DNA of 64,000 nucleotides from positions 372,001 to 436,000 of the forward strand of contig NZ_JAXCLA010000005.1 in the NCBI RefSeq assembly GCF_034043675.1, written 5' to 3'. The translations under genes were made by a program, and so were the position numbers. Origin of the DNA: KK5 sp034043675. Its GTDB lineage: Bacteria; Pseudomonadota; Gammaproteobacteria; Burkholderiales; Burkholderiaceae_C. This document shows, in pieces, positions 1-9,403 of this stretch; positions within the stretch are counted from its first letter, which is position 1, and each line of letters opens with the position of its first letter. The notes below the pieces were generated by a model. That model did no database searches. It saw nothing but the letters and a program-made list of their open reading frames with translations, and was not told the DNA's origin.

Positions 1-1
1 C

Positions 2-2458
2 GCCGCAGGCAAGCCGGTGGCCTATTACGCCACCGGTACCGACGTCTACGGCCCGCCGCCGGCCAAGTGGTCGGGCATCTGCCAGACCGGCGAAGGCTTC
101 ACCGCCAGCATGTGCAACAACAAGGTCATCGGCGCGCGCTTCTACGCCGCCGATTTCCTGGCCTCCGGCGCCGTTCCCGCAGCGCTGGAATACATGTCCC
201 CGCGCGACGGCGACGGCCACGGCTCGCATACCGCCTCGACCTCTTCCGGCAACAGCAACGTCGAGGTCGTCAACAGCTCGGGCGTGACGACCGCCATCAT
301 GTCGGGCGTCGCACCGCGGGCACGTCTGGCGATCTACAAGGTCTGCTGGACGGCGACCGTGACGACGCAGACCGGCTGCTACACCGCCGACACGCTGCGC
401 GCGATCGACGATGCGGTGGCCGACGGTGCCGACGTCATCAACTTCTCGGTCAGCGGCACGCAGAACAACTACGTCGACCCGGTCGAGACCGCCTACCTGA
501 ACGCGACGGCCGCCGGCGTGTTCGTCGTGGCCGCCGCGGGCAACGACGGCCCCGCGGCCAACACCGTCGCGCACATCGGCCCGTGGCTGACCACGGCTGC
601 CTCCGGCACCGTTGACCGCGCCGCCGGTGGCGGTGACCTGACCCTGGGCAACGGCGCCGCCTACAGCGGCTTCTCCGGGAACTTCTTCGGCGTCACCGGC
701 GGCAGCCTGGTGCTGTCGAGCAATATCCCGGCCGCCGGTCAGACGGTGGCCAACGCCAACACCTGCCTGGCCAACACGCTGGACCCGACCGGCGCCGCGG
801 GCAAGATCGTCGTCTGCGATCGCCAGACCACCAACTCCGCCGCCAACCGGCTGGCCGCCTCCGCCGAGGTCAAGCGCGTTGGCGGCATCGGCATGGTGCT
901 GCTGAACCCCGACACCGCCACGCCGGTCGCCGACGCCCACACGATCCCGTCAGTGCAACTGCCGAGCACCGCACGCAGCGCCGTGCGCGACTACGCGGCC
1001 ACGGCCGGCGGCACGGGCACGATCGGGCTCAGCTACAACCGCTCCGGCGTCATCGCCCCGGTGATCTCCAGCTTCTCGTCGCGCGGACCCGGCCTCGGCA
1101 ACCTGAACGTGATGAAGCCCGACATCACCGCGCCGGGCTCGTCGATCGTGGCGGGCGTCCGTGCCTCGCTGACGACCGCGCAGCGCAACCAGGTGGTGGC
1201 CGGCACGCTGACGCCGCCCTCCGCCGTCGGCACGCTGTCGGGCACCTCGATGGCCACGCCGCACATCGCCGGCGCGGCGGCCATCCTGCGCCAGCTCTAC
1301 CCGACCTGGTCGCCCGCCGCGATCAAGTCGGCGCTGATGACCTCCACCACCACGGTCAAGCTGTCCAGCGGCGCCGCCGACCCCGTGCGCTGGAACTACG
1401 GCTCCGGCCACCTGAACCCCAACGGCGCCGCGATCCCCAGCCTGGTCTATGACACGGACATCAGCGATTACGGCCGCTTCATCTGCGGCCAGAACCTGGC
1501 GCCGCCAGCCAACCTCGGCAAGTGCGACGTGCTCGGCAGCATCAAGCCCTGGAACCTGAACCTGCCGTCGCTGCAGGCCGATGCCGTGGTCATCTCACGT
1601 ACGCTGACCCGCAAGGTCACGAACACGAGCCCGGCCACGCGCACCTACGTCGCCTCGACCAGCCTGCCCGGCTGGGATGTCAGCGTGACGCCGGCGAGCC
1701 TGACCCTGGCGCCCGGCGCCAGCGCCAGCTTCGACACCAAGCTGACGCGCACCACCGCCGACCTCGGCGCCTGGACCTTCGGCAGCCTGGCCTGGAGCGA
1801 CGGCGTGGTCTCGGTCACCAGCCCGCTGAGCGCCAAGGCCGTCGCCTTCTCCGCGCCGGCCCAGGTGCAGGACGTGCGCACGAACGGCCGCGGATCGGTG
1901 GTCTTCACGGCACAGTCCAGCTACACCGGCACGATGAGCCTGTCGACGATCGGCCTGGTGCCGGCGATCGTGACGACCAGCACGATCACGGCGCCCGCCA
2001 CCCAGTGCTTCGCGTTCACCGTGCCGGCCGGCATGTCCTTCGCCCGCTTCCAGCTGTTCCAGGCGGACACGCAAGGCGCCACGACCGACCTCGACATGGA
2101 CGTCTTCCGCTCGGCCAACTGCACCGGCACCAATGTCGGCACCAGCGCCGGCGGCTCGTCCGACGAAGTCGTGACGCTGGAAAGCCCGACCGCCGCCAAC
2201 TACTCGGTGCGCGTGACCGGCTACGCCACGCCGGCCACCGGCGCGACCTACAAGCTGTCGACCTGGATCGTCGGCCCGTCCGCCGACGTGCCGACGCTGA
2301 AGGCCGCCGGCCCGACGTCGGTGTTCCCGGGCGGCAGCTCGTCGATCGCCGCCAGCTGGAACGTGCCGACCGGCTCGCGCTATATGGGCCTGGTGAACTT
2401 CTTCGACGGCTCCGCCGCGCAGATCGGATCGACCAAGGTGCTGGTGGACAACCGCTAA
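2..2458 (+). CDS. Subtilisin-like (S8) secreted serine protease, 5' end missing
   Basis: The reading frame is open from the first full codon at base 2, so the N-terminus (signal peptide, propeptide and catalytic Asp region) lies outside the window. The visible part has the S8 His motif (DGHGSHTA, about base 218), the oxyanion Asn region (AAAGNDGP, about base 535) and the catalytic Ser motif (GTSMATPHIAG, about base 1245). A protease-associated-type insert lies between His and Ser, as in the pyrolysin/plant-subtilase type. After the protease domain come a fibronectin-III-like domain and a beta-rich C-terminal segment resembling pre-peptidase C-terminal domains. These features indicate an extracellular protease with broad peptide substrates. 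It is followed by a terminator and seems unrelated to the sugar locus downstream. The GTG at base 17 is internal and not a true start. Confidence 0.93.
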   Translation, partial: AAGKPVAYYATGTDVYGPPPAKWSGICQTGEGFTASMCNNKVIGARFYAADFLASGAVPAALEYMSPRDGDGHGSHTASTSSGNSNVEVVNSSGVTTAIMSGVAPRARLAIYKVCWTATVTTQTGCYTADTLRAIDDAVADGADVINFSVSGTQNNYVDPVETAYLNATAAGVFVVAAAGNDGPAANTVAHIGPWLTTAASGTVDRAAGGGDLTLGNGAAYSGFSGNFFGVTGGSLVLSSNIPAAGQTVANANTCLANTLDPTGAAGKIVVCDRQTTNSAANRLAASAEVKRVGGIGMVLLNPDTATPVADAHTIPSVQLPSTARSAVRDYAATAGGTGTIGLSYNRSGVIAPVISSFSSRGPGLGNLNVMKPDITAPGSSIVAGVRASLTTAQRNQVVAGTLTPPSAVGTLSGTSMATPHIAGAAAILRQLYPTWSPAAIKSALMTSTTTVKLSSGAADPVRWNYGSGHLNPNGAAIPSLVYDTDISDYGRFICGQNLAPPANLGKCDVLGSIKPWNLNLPSLQADAVVISRTLTRKVTNTSPATRTYVASTSLPGWDVSVTPASLTLAPGASASFDTKLTRTTADLGAWTFGSLAWSDGVVSVTSPLSAKAVAFSAPAQVQDVRTNGRGSVVFTAQSSYTGTMSLSTIGLVPAIVTTSTITAPATQCFAFTVPAGMSFARFQLFQADTQGATTDLDMDVFRSANCTGTNVGTSAGGSSDEVVTLESPTAANYSVRVTGYATPATGATYKLSTWIVGPSADVPTLKAAGPTSVFPGGSSSIAASWNVPTGSRYMGLVNFFDGSAAQIGSTKVLVDNR

Positions 2459-2487
2459 ACGCTAAGCGAACTCCCCCCCCTAGATCG

Positions 2488-2513
2488 AAGGGCTGCGTGA
2501 GCAGCCCTTTTTT
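2488..2513 (+). terminator. Rho-independent terminator of the S8 protease gene
   Basis: Stem GGGCTGC (2490-2496) pairs with GCAGCCC (2501-2507) across a GTGA loop and is followed by six T residues. It lies 30 bp after the protease stop codon and separates that gene from the LacI-led locus. Confidence 0.9.
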
Positions 2514-2603
2514 CATTTCCGGCCGCGCAGGTGGCAACGCCACCACATCCCCGGGGGCTACCCCCGTTGACAAGACTTAACCAGCTGCCTGACCATGCCG
2601 TCA

Positions 2604-2630
2604 TGTAAACGGTTTCAGAAACCGGTTACA
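2604..2630. promoter_or_regulatory. 27-bp near-perfect palindrome, probable LacI-family operator
   Basis: Left arm TGTAAACGGTTTC (2604-2616) and right arm GAAACCGGTTACA (2618-2630) match at 12 of 13 positions around a central A. AANCG-type cores of this kind are typical of LacI-family operators. It lies 38 bp before the LacI-type gene, just downstream of a TTGACA (2567-2572) that could be a -35 box, so autoregulation and control of the downstream locus are likely. The length could also accommodate two overlapping half-size sites. No second copy was seen in the short gaps inside the locus. Confidence 0.75.
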
Positions 2631-2668
2631 TTGCCCGCGCAAAACAAGATCAGGAGACAGGACCACTC

Positions 2669-3664
2669 ATGCCCGCCACGATTCGTGACGTTGCCAAGGC
2701 CGCCGGCGTGTCGGTCGCCACCGTTTCTCGCGCGCTGAACGACGCCGAGAAGGTGCTGCCCGAGACCCGCGAGCGCGTGCTCGCCGCCGCCGCCGAGCTG
2801 CGCTTCGTGCCGTCCAGCGCCGCGCGCAGCCTGTCCACCCGCAGTACGCAGACGATCGGTGCGATGCTGCCCGACCTGCACGGCGAGTACTTCTCCGAAC
2901 TGATCCGCGGCATCGACCTCGCCGCCCGCGCCCGCGGCCTGCACCTTCTGCTGTCCAGCTCGCATGGCGACGCCGACGAAGCCGCCGCCGCGCTGCGCGC
3001 GATGACCGGCCGCGTCGACGGCTTCCTGCTGATGTCCCCGCACGTGGACGAGGACTTCCTGCGCGGCAACCTGCCGGGCGACGTGCCCGTGGTGCTGATG
3101 AACACCCGCCTGGCCGGCCGCAGCCACCCGACCTTCCGCGTCGACAACTACGGCGGCGCCCGCCGCATGGTCGAGCACCTGCAGACCAACGGCCGCCAGC
3201 ACATCGCGATGATCGGCGGCCCCGCCAGCAACCCCGAGGCGCTGGCGCGCCAGCAGGGCTACACGGACGCCGTGCAGGCCTCCGGTGCTCAACCGCTGGT
3301 GCTGCCGGGCGACTTCACCGAGGCCGCCGGCTGGCGCGCCGGCCACGAGCTGCTGGCGATGAAGCAACTGCCCGATGCGGTCTTCGCCTGCAACGACATG
3401 ATGGCCGTGGGCCTGATCGCGGCCCTGCGCGAGAACGGCGTCCACGTCCCGCAGGACATGGCCGTCGCCGGCTTCGACGACATCCCCATCGCCCGCTACC
3501 TGAGCCCCTCGCTGACCACGATCCGCGTGCCGGTCGTCGGCCTCGGCACCCTGGCCGTCGAGGCCCTGGTCCAGCAGATCGGCGACAGCCACAGCGAGCC
3601 CGTGCTCGACCAGTTGCTGAACGTCGAGCTGATCGTGCGCGATTCCAGCCAGCCCCCGCCCTGA
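2669..3664 (+). CDS. LacI/GalR-family transcriptional regulator of the glycan locus
   Basis: The 331-residue protein has the standard LacI-family length. The N-terminal helix-turn-helix (TIRDVAKAAGVSVATVSRAL, residues 4-23) and hinge are followed by a periplasmic-binding-protein-like effector domain ending in the family signature VAGFDDIPIARYLSPSLTTIR. It is the first gene of a co-directional series (receptor, hydrolases, ABC importer, phosphorylase), with 68 bp to the receptor gene. It probably represses the locus until a breakdown product (perhaps a short beta-1,2-gluco-oligosaccharide) binds. The effector is inference. A large palindrome lies immediately upstream and is the likely operator. 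Confidence 0.93.
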   Translation: MPATIRDVAKAAGVSVATVSRALNDAEKVLPETRERVLAAAAELRFVPSSAARSLSTRSTQTIGAMLPDLHGEYFSELIRGIDLAARARGLHLLLSSSHGDADEAAAALRAMTGRVDGFLLMSPHVDEDFLRGNLPGDVPVVLMNTRLAGRSHPTFRVDNYGGARRMVEHLQTNGRQHIAMIGGPASNPEALARQQGYTDAVQASGAQPLVLPGDFTEAAGWRAGHELLAMKQLPDAVFACNDMMAVGLIAALRENGVHVPQDMAVAGFDDIPIARYLSPSLTTIRVPVVGLGTLAVEALVQQIGDSHSEPVLDQLLNVELIVRDSSQPPP

Positions 3665-3732
3665 TTCATTTCCCTCCCGCAACACCAATGAGCGTCTTAC
3701 ACCAACACAAGCAGCACCAGGAGACAAACGCC

Positions 3733-6702
3733 ATGACCACCCGCTCCCATCCGAAGCCGCGCACGCTCGTGCGGCAACTCTTCGCCGCCGGCCTGCTCGG
3801 CGGCCTGCTCGTTGCGGCGCTGCCGCCGGCGCAGGCGCAGTCGTCCAACGCCACTGTTCGCGGCACGATCACCGCCGCTGGCGCGTCCGCACCGGCTGGC
3901 ACTGAAGTCCTCGCCGTCAACAAGGCGAACGGCAACACCTACCGCACCAAGACACTGGCTGACGGCAGCTACGTGCTGCCGGGCCTGCAGCCGGGCAACT
4001 ACGAAATCCGCGTCGGCGGCGCCAGCCAGGGCAGCCTCGTCAGCCTGTCGGTCGGCGAGAGCGCGACGCTGGATCTCACCAGCGGCACCGACCAGCTCTC
4101 CACCGTCGTCGTCAGCGGCAATGCACAGCGCCAGGGAGCGCGCGACACGCAGGTCAGCACGCTCGTCTCGAACAAGATGATCGAGAACCTGCCCCAAGCC
4201 ACGCGCAACTTCCTCTCCGCCGTTGACCTGGCACCAGGCGCGCAGTTCGAGACGGCCTCCGACGGCAGCACCCACATCCGCGGCGGCGCGCAGAACCAGG
4301 ACAGCGTCAACCTCTTCATTGACGGCGTGGGCCGCAAGAACAACATCCTGCGCGGTGGCGTCATCGGCCAGCAGAGTAGCCAAGGTAATCCCTTCCCGCA
4401 GGGCGCCATCGGTGAATACCGCGTGCTGACGCAGAACTACAAGGCGGAGTACGACCAGGTCACCTCGCTGGCGGTCACGGCGCTCACCAAGTCGGGCACC
4501 AACGAATTCCACGGCGAGGTCTATGCCAACCGCACGGGTTCCAACTGGCAAGCCAAAGATCCGATCGAGAAGAAGAACGAGGCGGCGGGCATTCCGCGCC
4601 CATCATTCTCACAGGTAGAGGAAGGTTTCTCGCTGGGCGGTCCCATCATCCAGGACAAGCTGCATTTCTTCCTTGCCTATGACGGCAAATCCATCGATCG
4701 CCCAATACAGGTCACAGGCAGAAACTTCGACAAGTTTCCTGGCTCTCCCGGCATCATTCCGCAACTCAAGGACGAGCTCGGCCAGTACACCCGCAAGTTC
4801 AAGGAGGACCTGCTGTTCGGCAAGCTCTCCGCCCAGATCAACGACGAGCAGAAGCTCGACGTGAGCTTCACCGTCCGTGACGAGCATGCCAATGACCTGC
4901 TCGGCACTGATGGCGTCTCTGCTGCGAGCACCGCGAAGGACACCCGGACCACGGAGTCGCGCCTTGACATCGCGCACGAGTGGTCACGGGGCCCCTGGCT
5001 CAACGAAGCCAAGATGGGTTTCGACAACTCGCGATTCAACCCGCACTCCGTCACGGGCCAGACCTTGTTCCGCTACAAGTACTCGCCGCCCACCTCCAAC
5101 AAGCTCACCGATTCTCAAGACGTGATTTGGGTCGGCGGTTCGCCCGACGAACAAGATCGCAAGCAAGACGAAATCTACTTCAAGGATGACCTCACCTACA
5201 CCGGTCTCAACGGTCACGTGATCAAGGGCGGTGCCCAGCTCAAGCTGATGAAGTACCGGCTGGGCGGCACGCAGTATGGTTCAGCCGCTGTCGACACCCT
5301 GATCAATCCGACCACCGGTCAGCCCTACTACGTCGATGGCGCTTGCACGGGCACCACCATCGACCCCACTGGCTTGAGCAGCGACCAATGCAAGATAACC
5401 ACTGCCGTCAAGCCGGTCGACGTGAACTTCAATAACAAGCAGTACGGCATCTATCTGCAGGACGATTGGTCGGTCACGCGCAAGCTCGAACTCTCGCTCG
5501 GCGCGCGTTGGGACTACGAAGACAACATGCTGAACAACAGCTACGTCACGCCGGCCAGCGTTGTCGCGGCGCTGTTGGGACCGGACACTCGTGGAAGTGT
5601 CGCCGGCATTCCGGTGCCAGCCGGGCAGACCTACGCTCAATCGATTGCGAAGGGCGGCGTCGACATCAGCGAGTACATCGCCAACGGTAACGCACGCAAG
5701 GCCTACAAGGGCGCATTAGCGCCGCGTCTGGGCTTTTCCTACGACACGACCGATGACCGCAGCACGGTGATCTACGGCGGCTGGGGCCGCAGCTATGACC
5801 GCACGATGGCAAATGAAGCCCTGCAAGAGTTGCAGCACAACGCGCAGTTCAACATTGATCCGAAGAGCAGCGACATCTACCTGATCAAGAACAACTACAA
5901 GATGCCCTTCGCCGACCAGATCAGCCTTGGCGTGCGCCAAGCCCTGGGCGAATGGAATGCTGACATCGCGGTGACGCAACAGCATGCCAAGAACCAGTTC
6001 ATCTGGTTCAGCGGCAACCGCGATCCGAACGGCGGATATGGCACTGCAAGCATCATCGACCCGCTGTTCGGCAACCCGGCAGGTCCCGGTCACAACCTGG
6101 TCCTTGGCGACACCGTTGGCCAGATCAAGACGACCAGCCTTTTCGTCAAGATCGAGAAGCCCTACACGGTCGCGAGCGGCTGGAGCGCCACGGTCGCCTA
6201 CACGCACGCCGAGGGCAAGACGACCAACAAGGACTGGGGTGAAGACGACTTCGACTGGACCTACGGCAAGGGCACCCATGGCTGGAACCCGTCCTTGCTG
6301 CTGGCGCAGGACCGCCTGGTGGTGGCCGGCTTCACGGACCGCCTGCCCTGGGGCCTGGGGCTGTCCGGCAAATGGACCTTCGACACGGGCAATCCTCACA
6401 AGGTCACCGACTGCTCCCAGGGCTTCGACAAGTGCGTCTATCGCAAGGCCGACTCGGGCAACTTCAGCCAGTTCGACCTGGGCATGTCCAAGGACTTCAA
6501 GCTCGGCATCGGTGCGTTGCGCCTGCGCGCGGACGTTTTGAACCTGTTCAATCGCGCCAACTGGAACGCCTATGACGACTGGGTCGGCGGACCGGGCAAT
6601 CCTCAGAACGCCCTCGGCGGGGACAACGCCAACTTCGGCTCAAAGCTCGGAGTCCGCGGCGACATGCGCACCTACAAGCTGACGGCCTCGTACAGTTTCT
6701 AA
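3733..6702 (+). CDS. TonB-dependent outer-membrane receptor with N-terminal carboxypeptidase-regulatory-like domain
   Basis: The chosen ATG at 3733 has an AGGAGA ribosome site (3719-3724). An in-frame ATG 45 bp upstream has no such site. The 989-residue protein begins with a basic and hydrophobic signal peptide ending near ALPPAQAQ. A carboxypeptidase-regulatory-like beta-sandwich follows (about residues 40-125; TYRTKTLADGSYVLPGLQPG), then a plug domain (about 140-240) and a long beta-barrel ending in the aromatic C-terminus YSF. This is the OmpA-related/TonB layout of large-glycan importers in Proteobacteria. Its place between a LacI regulator and glycosidases suggests uptake of oligosaccharides across the outer membrane. 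The substrate is inferred from the neighbours only. Confidence 0.92.
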   Translation: MTTRSHPKPRTLVRQLFAAGLLGGLLVAALPPAQAQSSNATVRGTITAAGASAPAGTEVLAVNKANGNTYRTKTLADGSYVLPGLQPGNYEIRVGGASQGSLVSLSVGESATLDLTSGTDQLSTVVVSGNAQRQGARDTQVSTLVSNKMIENLPQATRNFLSAVDLAPGAQFETASDGSTHIRGGAQNQDSVNLFIDGVGRKNNILRGGVIGQQSSQGNPFPQGAIGEYRVLTQNYKAEYDQVTSLAVTALTKSGTNEFHGEVYANRTGSNWQAKDPIEKKNEAAGIPRPSFSQVEEGFSLGGPIIQDKLHFFLAYDGKSIDRPIQVTGRNFDKFPGSPGIIPQLKDELGQYTRKFKEDLLFGKLSAQINDEQKLDVSFTVRDEHANDLLGTDGVSAASTAKDTRTTESRLDIAHEWSRGPWLNEAKMGFDNSRFNPHSVTGQTLFRYKYSPPTSNKLTDSQDVIWVGGSPDEQDRKQDEIYFKDDLTYTGLNGHVIKGGAQLKLMKYRLGGTQYGSAAVDTLINPTTGQPYYVDGACTGTTIDPTGLSSDQCKITTAVKPVDVNFNNKQYGIYLQDDWSVTRKLELSLGARWDYEDNMLNNSYVTPASVVAALLGPDTRGSVAGIPVPAGQTYAQSIAKGGVDISEYIANGNARKAYKGALAPRLGFSYDTTDDRSTVIYGGWGRSYDRTMANEALQELQHNAQFNIDPKSSDIYLIKNNYKMPFADQISLGVRQALGEWNADIAVTQQHAKNQFIWFSGNRDPNGGYGTASIIDPLFGNPAGPGHNLVLGDTVGQIKTTSLFVKIEKPYTVASGWSATVAYTHAEGKTTNKDWGEDDFDWTYGKGTHGWNPSLLLAQDRLVVAGFTDRLPWGLGLSGKWTFDTGNPHKVTDCSQGFDKCVYRKADSGNFSQFDLGMSKDFKLGIGALRLRADVLNLFNRANWNAYDDWVGGPGNPQNALGGDNANFGSKLGVRGDMRTYKLTASYSF

Positions 6703-6713
6703 ACCCGTAGCCC

Positions 6714-6734
6714 AGGGCGGCGAGTCGCCGCCCT
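6714..6734 (+). promoter_or_regulatory. GC-rich intercistronic hairpin between receptor and glucanase genes
   Basis: AGGGCGGC (6714-6721) pairs perfectly with GCCGCCCT (6727-6734) around a GAGTC loop. It sits in the 38-bp gap after the receptor stop and only 6 bp before the next ATG. There is no T tract, so it is not a classical terminator. It could protect the upstream receptor mRNA from 3' decay or mask the start region of the next gene, giving more receptor than enzyme. The role is inference. Confidence 0.55.
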
Positions 6735-6740
6735 CCTCCC

Positions 6741-8156
6741 ATGACCGACTTCCTCCTGAACCGCCGCTCGCTGCTGATCGGCGCGGGCAGCGCGCTGCTC
6801 GCGGGCTCACGGGCCTTTGCCGACTCCGCCCCGTCCGGAGTCGCACAAGCCGCCTTCCTCGACGAACTCGAGCAGCGCACCTTCAACTATTTCTGGGAAA
6901 CCACCCCGGCGAACGGCCTGACGCCGGATCGCTGGCCCAGCGAGAGCTTCTGCTCGATCGCGGCGGTTGGCTTTGCGTTGACGGCCTACATCATCGGCGC
7001 CGAGCGCGGCTGGGTCAGTCGGGCCTCGGCGCGCGATCGCGTGCTGACCACGCTGAAGTTCTTCCGCGATGCGCCGCAGGGCGAAGGCCGCAGCGGCTTT
7101 GCCGGCTACAAGGGCTTCTTCTATCACTTCCTCGATTCGAGGACCGGCACCCGCTTCAAGGACACCGAGCTGTCAACCGTCGACACCGCGCTGCTGATCG
7201 CCGGCATGCTGGCCTGCCAGAGCTATTTCGACGCCGCCACGCCGGAAGAGACGAAGCTGCGCGATCTGGTGGACGAGATCTACGGCCGCGTGGACTGGGC
7301 CTGGGCGATGGTGCGCAAGCCCTTCATCAGCCACGGCTGGCATCCCGAAACGGGCCACATCAAGTGGGACTGGCGCGCCTATGACGAGGCGCACTTCGTC
7401 TACCTGATCGCGCTCGGCTCGCCCACGCGCGCGCTGGGTCGCGACAGCTACGACGCCTGGGCCAGCGGCCTGCCGGAGGCCTGGGGCTCGGAATGGGGCC
7501 AGACCTTCGTGCGCTTCCCGCCGCTGTTCGGCCATCAGTTCACGCAGTGCTGGTTCGACCTGCGCGGCATGGCCGACACCTTCATGGCCGGCAAGGGCAT
7601 CGACTATTTCGAGAACTCGCGCCGCGCCACCCTGGCCCAGCGCACCTACGCCACGGTGAACCCCAACGGCTGGCGCGACTACGGTCCCGACTGCTGGGGC
7701 ATCACCGCCAGCGACGGCCCGGCCGACGTGACCCGCGTGGTCGACGGCAAGAAGCGCGAGTTCCACTCCTACGCCGGCCGCGGCGTGGGCGGAAACGTGT
7801 GGGACGACGGCACGCTGGCGCCCTATGGCGCAGGCTCGTCGATTGTCTTCACGCCCAAGGAATCGATCAGCGCGCTGATGTACATGCGCGAGAAGTTTGG
7901 CAATCACCTCTACGGCCGCTACGGCTTCGTCGATTCCTTCAACACCACCTTCCGCCTGGAAGACGTGAAGCTCGACAAGGGCAAGGTCGTGCCCGACCTC
8001 GGCTGGTTCGACACCGACCACATCGGCATCGACCAGGGCCCGCTGGTGGCCATGCTCGCCAACCATCGCGACCAGACCGTCTGGCGCGCGACCCGGCGCA
8101 ACGCCCATATCAAGCGCGCGCTGCTGAAGGCCGGCTTCAAGGGCGGCTGGCTGTGA
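6741..8156 (+). CDS. GH144-like glucanase (PF10091 'glycoamylase' family), likely endo-beta-1,2-glucanase
   Basis: The 471-residue protein starts with a twin-arginine-like leader (NRRSLLIGAGSALLAG), so export is likely. The body matches the (alpha/alpha)6 PF10091 family: ELSTVDTALLIAGML near residue 145, GWHPETGHIKWDWRAYDEA near 200 with acidic candidate residues, LFGHQFTQCWFDLRG near 255, and a C-terminal WFDTDHIGIDQGPLVAM. Characterised members of this family include GH144 endo-beta-1,2-glucanases. Together with the GH94 gene at the end of the locus this favours beta-1,2-glucan cleavage in the periplasm. No Shine-Dalgarno sequence is seen and a GC hairpin lies directly upstream. The family is confident; the exact linkage is inferred. 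Confidence 0.85.
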   Translation: MTDFLLNRRSLLIGAGSALLAGSRAFADSAPSGVAQAAFLDELEQRTFNYFWETTPANGLTPDRWPSESFCSIAAVGFALTAYIIGAERGWVSRASARDRVLTTLKFFRDAPQGEGRSGFAGYKGFFYHFLDSRTGTRFKDTELSTVDTALLIAGMLACQSYFDAATPEETKLRDLVDEIYGRVDWAWAMVRKPFISHGWHPETGHIKWDWRAYDEAHFVYLIALGSPTRALGRDSYDAWASGLPEAWGSEWGQTFVRFPPLFGHQFTQCWFDLRGMADTFMAGKGIDYFENSRRATLAQRTYATVNPNGWRDYGPDCWGITASDGPADVTRVVDGKKREFHSYAGRGVGGNVWDDGTLAPYGAGSSIVFTPKESISALMYMREKFGNHLYGRYGFVDSFNTTFRLEDVKLDKGKVVPDLGWFDTDHIGIDQGPLVAMLANHRDQTVWRATRRNAHIKRALLKAGFKGGWL

Positions 8157-9403
8157 TTCGTCGGCGGACCTTGCTCCAGGCCGCGGCCGCCGCGCCGCTG
8201 GCCGCCTGCGCCAGCGGCACGGGCCCGCTGCGCTTCTGGGCCATGGGCCGCGAAGGCGAAGTCGTCACCGAACTGCTGGAAGAGTTCAACCGCGAGCAGC
8301 CCGGCATCGAGGTGCAGGTCGAGCAACTGCCCTGGACGGCCGCCCACGAAAAACTGCTGACCGCTTTCGCCGGCAATGCATTGCCCGATATGGCACAGCT
8401 CGGCAACACCTGGGTGGCCGAGCTGGGCGCGCTGAACGCGCTGGCGCCGCTTGACGGCTTCGTCGCCACAGAGGGCAGCACCGTTGACCGCGCAGACTAT
8501 TTCGACGGCATCTGGCGCACCAACGTCATCGACGGCCAGCTGCTGGGCCTGCCCTGGTACGTGGACACACGGTTGCTGTTCTATCGCCGCGACCTGCTGG
8601 CCCGCGCCGGCTTCAATCACCCGCCGCGCGACTGGACCGAGTTCCGCACCCAGCTTGCCGCGCTGCAGCGCATCGGCATCGCCCAACCGCTGATCCTGCC
8701 GAACAACGAATTCGAGCCGCTGCTGGCCCTGGCGCTGCAGCAGGACGAGCCCTTGCTGAAGGACGCCAACACCCGCGGCAACTTCGATAGCGCCGGCTTC
8801 CGCAAGGCGCTGGACTTCTACCTCGGCCTGATCCGCGACGGCTTCGCGCCGGTCGAGTCGGACCAGCAGATCGCCAACGTCTGGCAAGAGTTCGGCAAGG
8901 GCCGCTTCGCGTTCTACATCTCCGGGCCCTGGAACATCGGCGAATTCAAGAAACGCATGCCGGCCCATCTGAAAGACGCGTGGAGCACCGCGCCGCTGCC
9001 GGGGCCGACCGGGCCGGGCGCATCCACGGCCGGTGGGTCCAGCCTCGTCGTCATGAAGCACTCGCGCCGCCAGGCCGATGCCTTCAAGCTCATCGATTTC
9101 CTCAGCCGACCTGCCGTGCAAGCGCGCTTCTACACGCTGACCGGCGACCTGCCGCCGCGCAAGTCCGCCTGGGCAGCGATCGGTGCCGACCAGCGCACCC
9201 GCGCCTTCGCCGACCAGCTCGAGCGCGTGCGGCCCGCGCCGCCAGTGCCCGAATGGGAGCGCATCGTCAACGAGATGCAGCTGCGCGCCGCCCATGCCGC
9301 GGCGGAAGGCAGCTCGGCCACCCAGGCCGCGCGCGAGATCGACGCCAACGTCGATCGCATCCTCGCCAAGCGCCGCTGGCTGCACGAGAGGGGCCGCGCG
9401 TGA
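8153..9403 (+). CDS. Sugar ABC transporter substrate-binding lipoprotein
   Basis: The GTG at 8153 overlaps the previous stop (GTGA), implying coupled translation. The 416-residue product has a basic start (IRRRT), a hydrophobic stretch and a lipobox (LAAC), so it is probably an anchored periplasmic lipoprotein. The family-1 extracellular solute-binding fold is clear: LRFWAMGREGEVVTELLEEF at the start, LPWYVDTRLLFYRRDLL near the first third, and GRFAFYISGPWNIGEF later. It should deliver oligosaccharides to the two permeases that follow. Upstream extension of the frame to 7493 is only a shadow of the glucanase gene. Confidence 0.93.
   Translation: MIRRRTLLQAAAAAPLAACASGTGPLRFWAMGREGEVVTELLEEFNREQPGIEVQVEQLPWTAAHEKLLTAFAGNALPDMAQLGNTWVAELGALNALAPLDGFVATEGSTVDRADYFDGIWRTNVIDGQLLGLPWYVDTRLLFYRRDLLARAGFNHPPRDWTEFRTQLAALQRIGIAQPLILPNNEFEPLLALALQQDEPLLKDANTRGNFDSAGFRKALDFYLGLIRDGFAPVESDQQIANVWQEFGKGRFAFYISGPWNIGEFKKRMPAHLKDAWSTAPLPGPTGPGASTAGGSSLVVMKHSRRQADAFKLIDFLSRPAVQARFYTLTGDLPPRKSAWAAIGADQRTRAFADQLERVRPAPPVPEWERIVNEMQLRAAHAAAEGSSATQAAREIDANVDRILAKRRWLHERGRA

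Noticed and set aside
1..2458. The S8 protease as a processing enzyme of the giant secreted protein.
   Set aside because: It lies 25 kb away with its own terminator and no shared signals. Nothing in the sequence links them.
6714..6734. Hairpin after the TonB receptor gene as a transcription terminator.
   Set aside because: There is no T tract and the next gene starts 6 bp later in the same direction, so intercistronic mRNA structure is more likely.
7493..9403. Long frame suggesting a 636-residue binding protein.
   Set aside because: The first 220 codons overlap the glucanase gene in another frame. The lipoprotein leader starts at the GTG at 8153.
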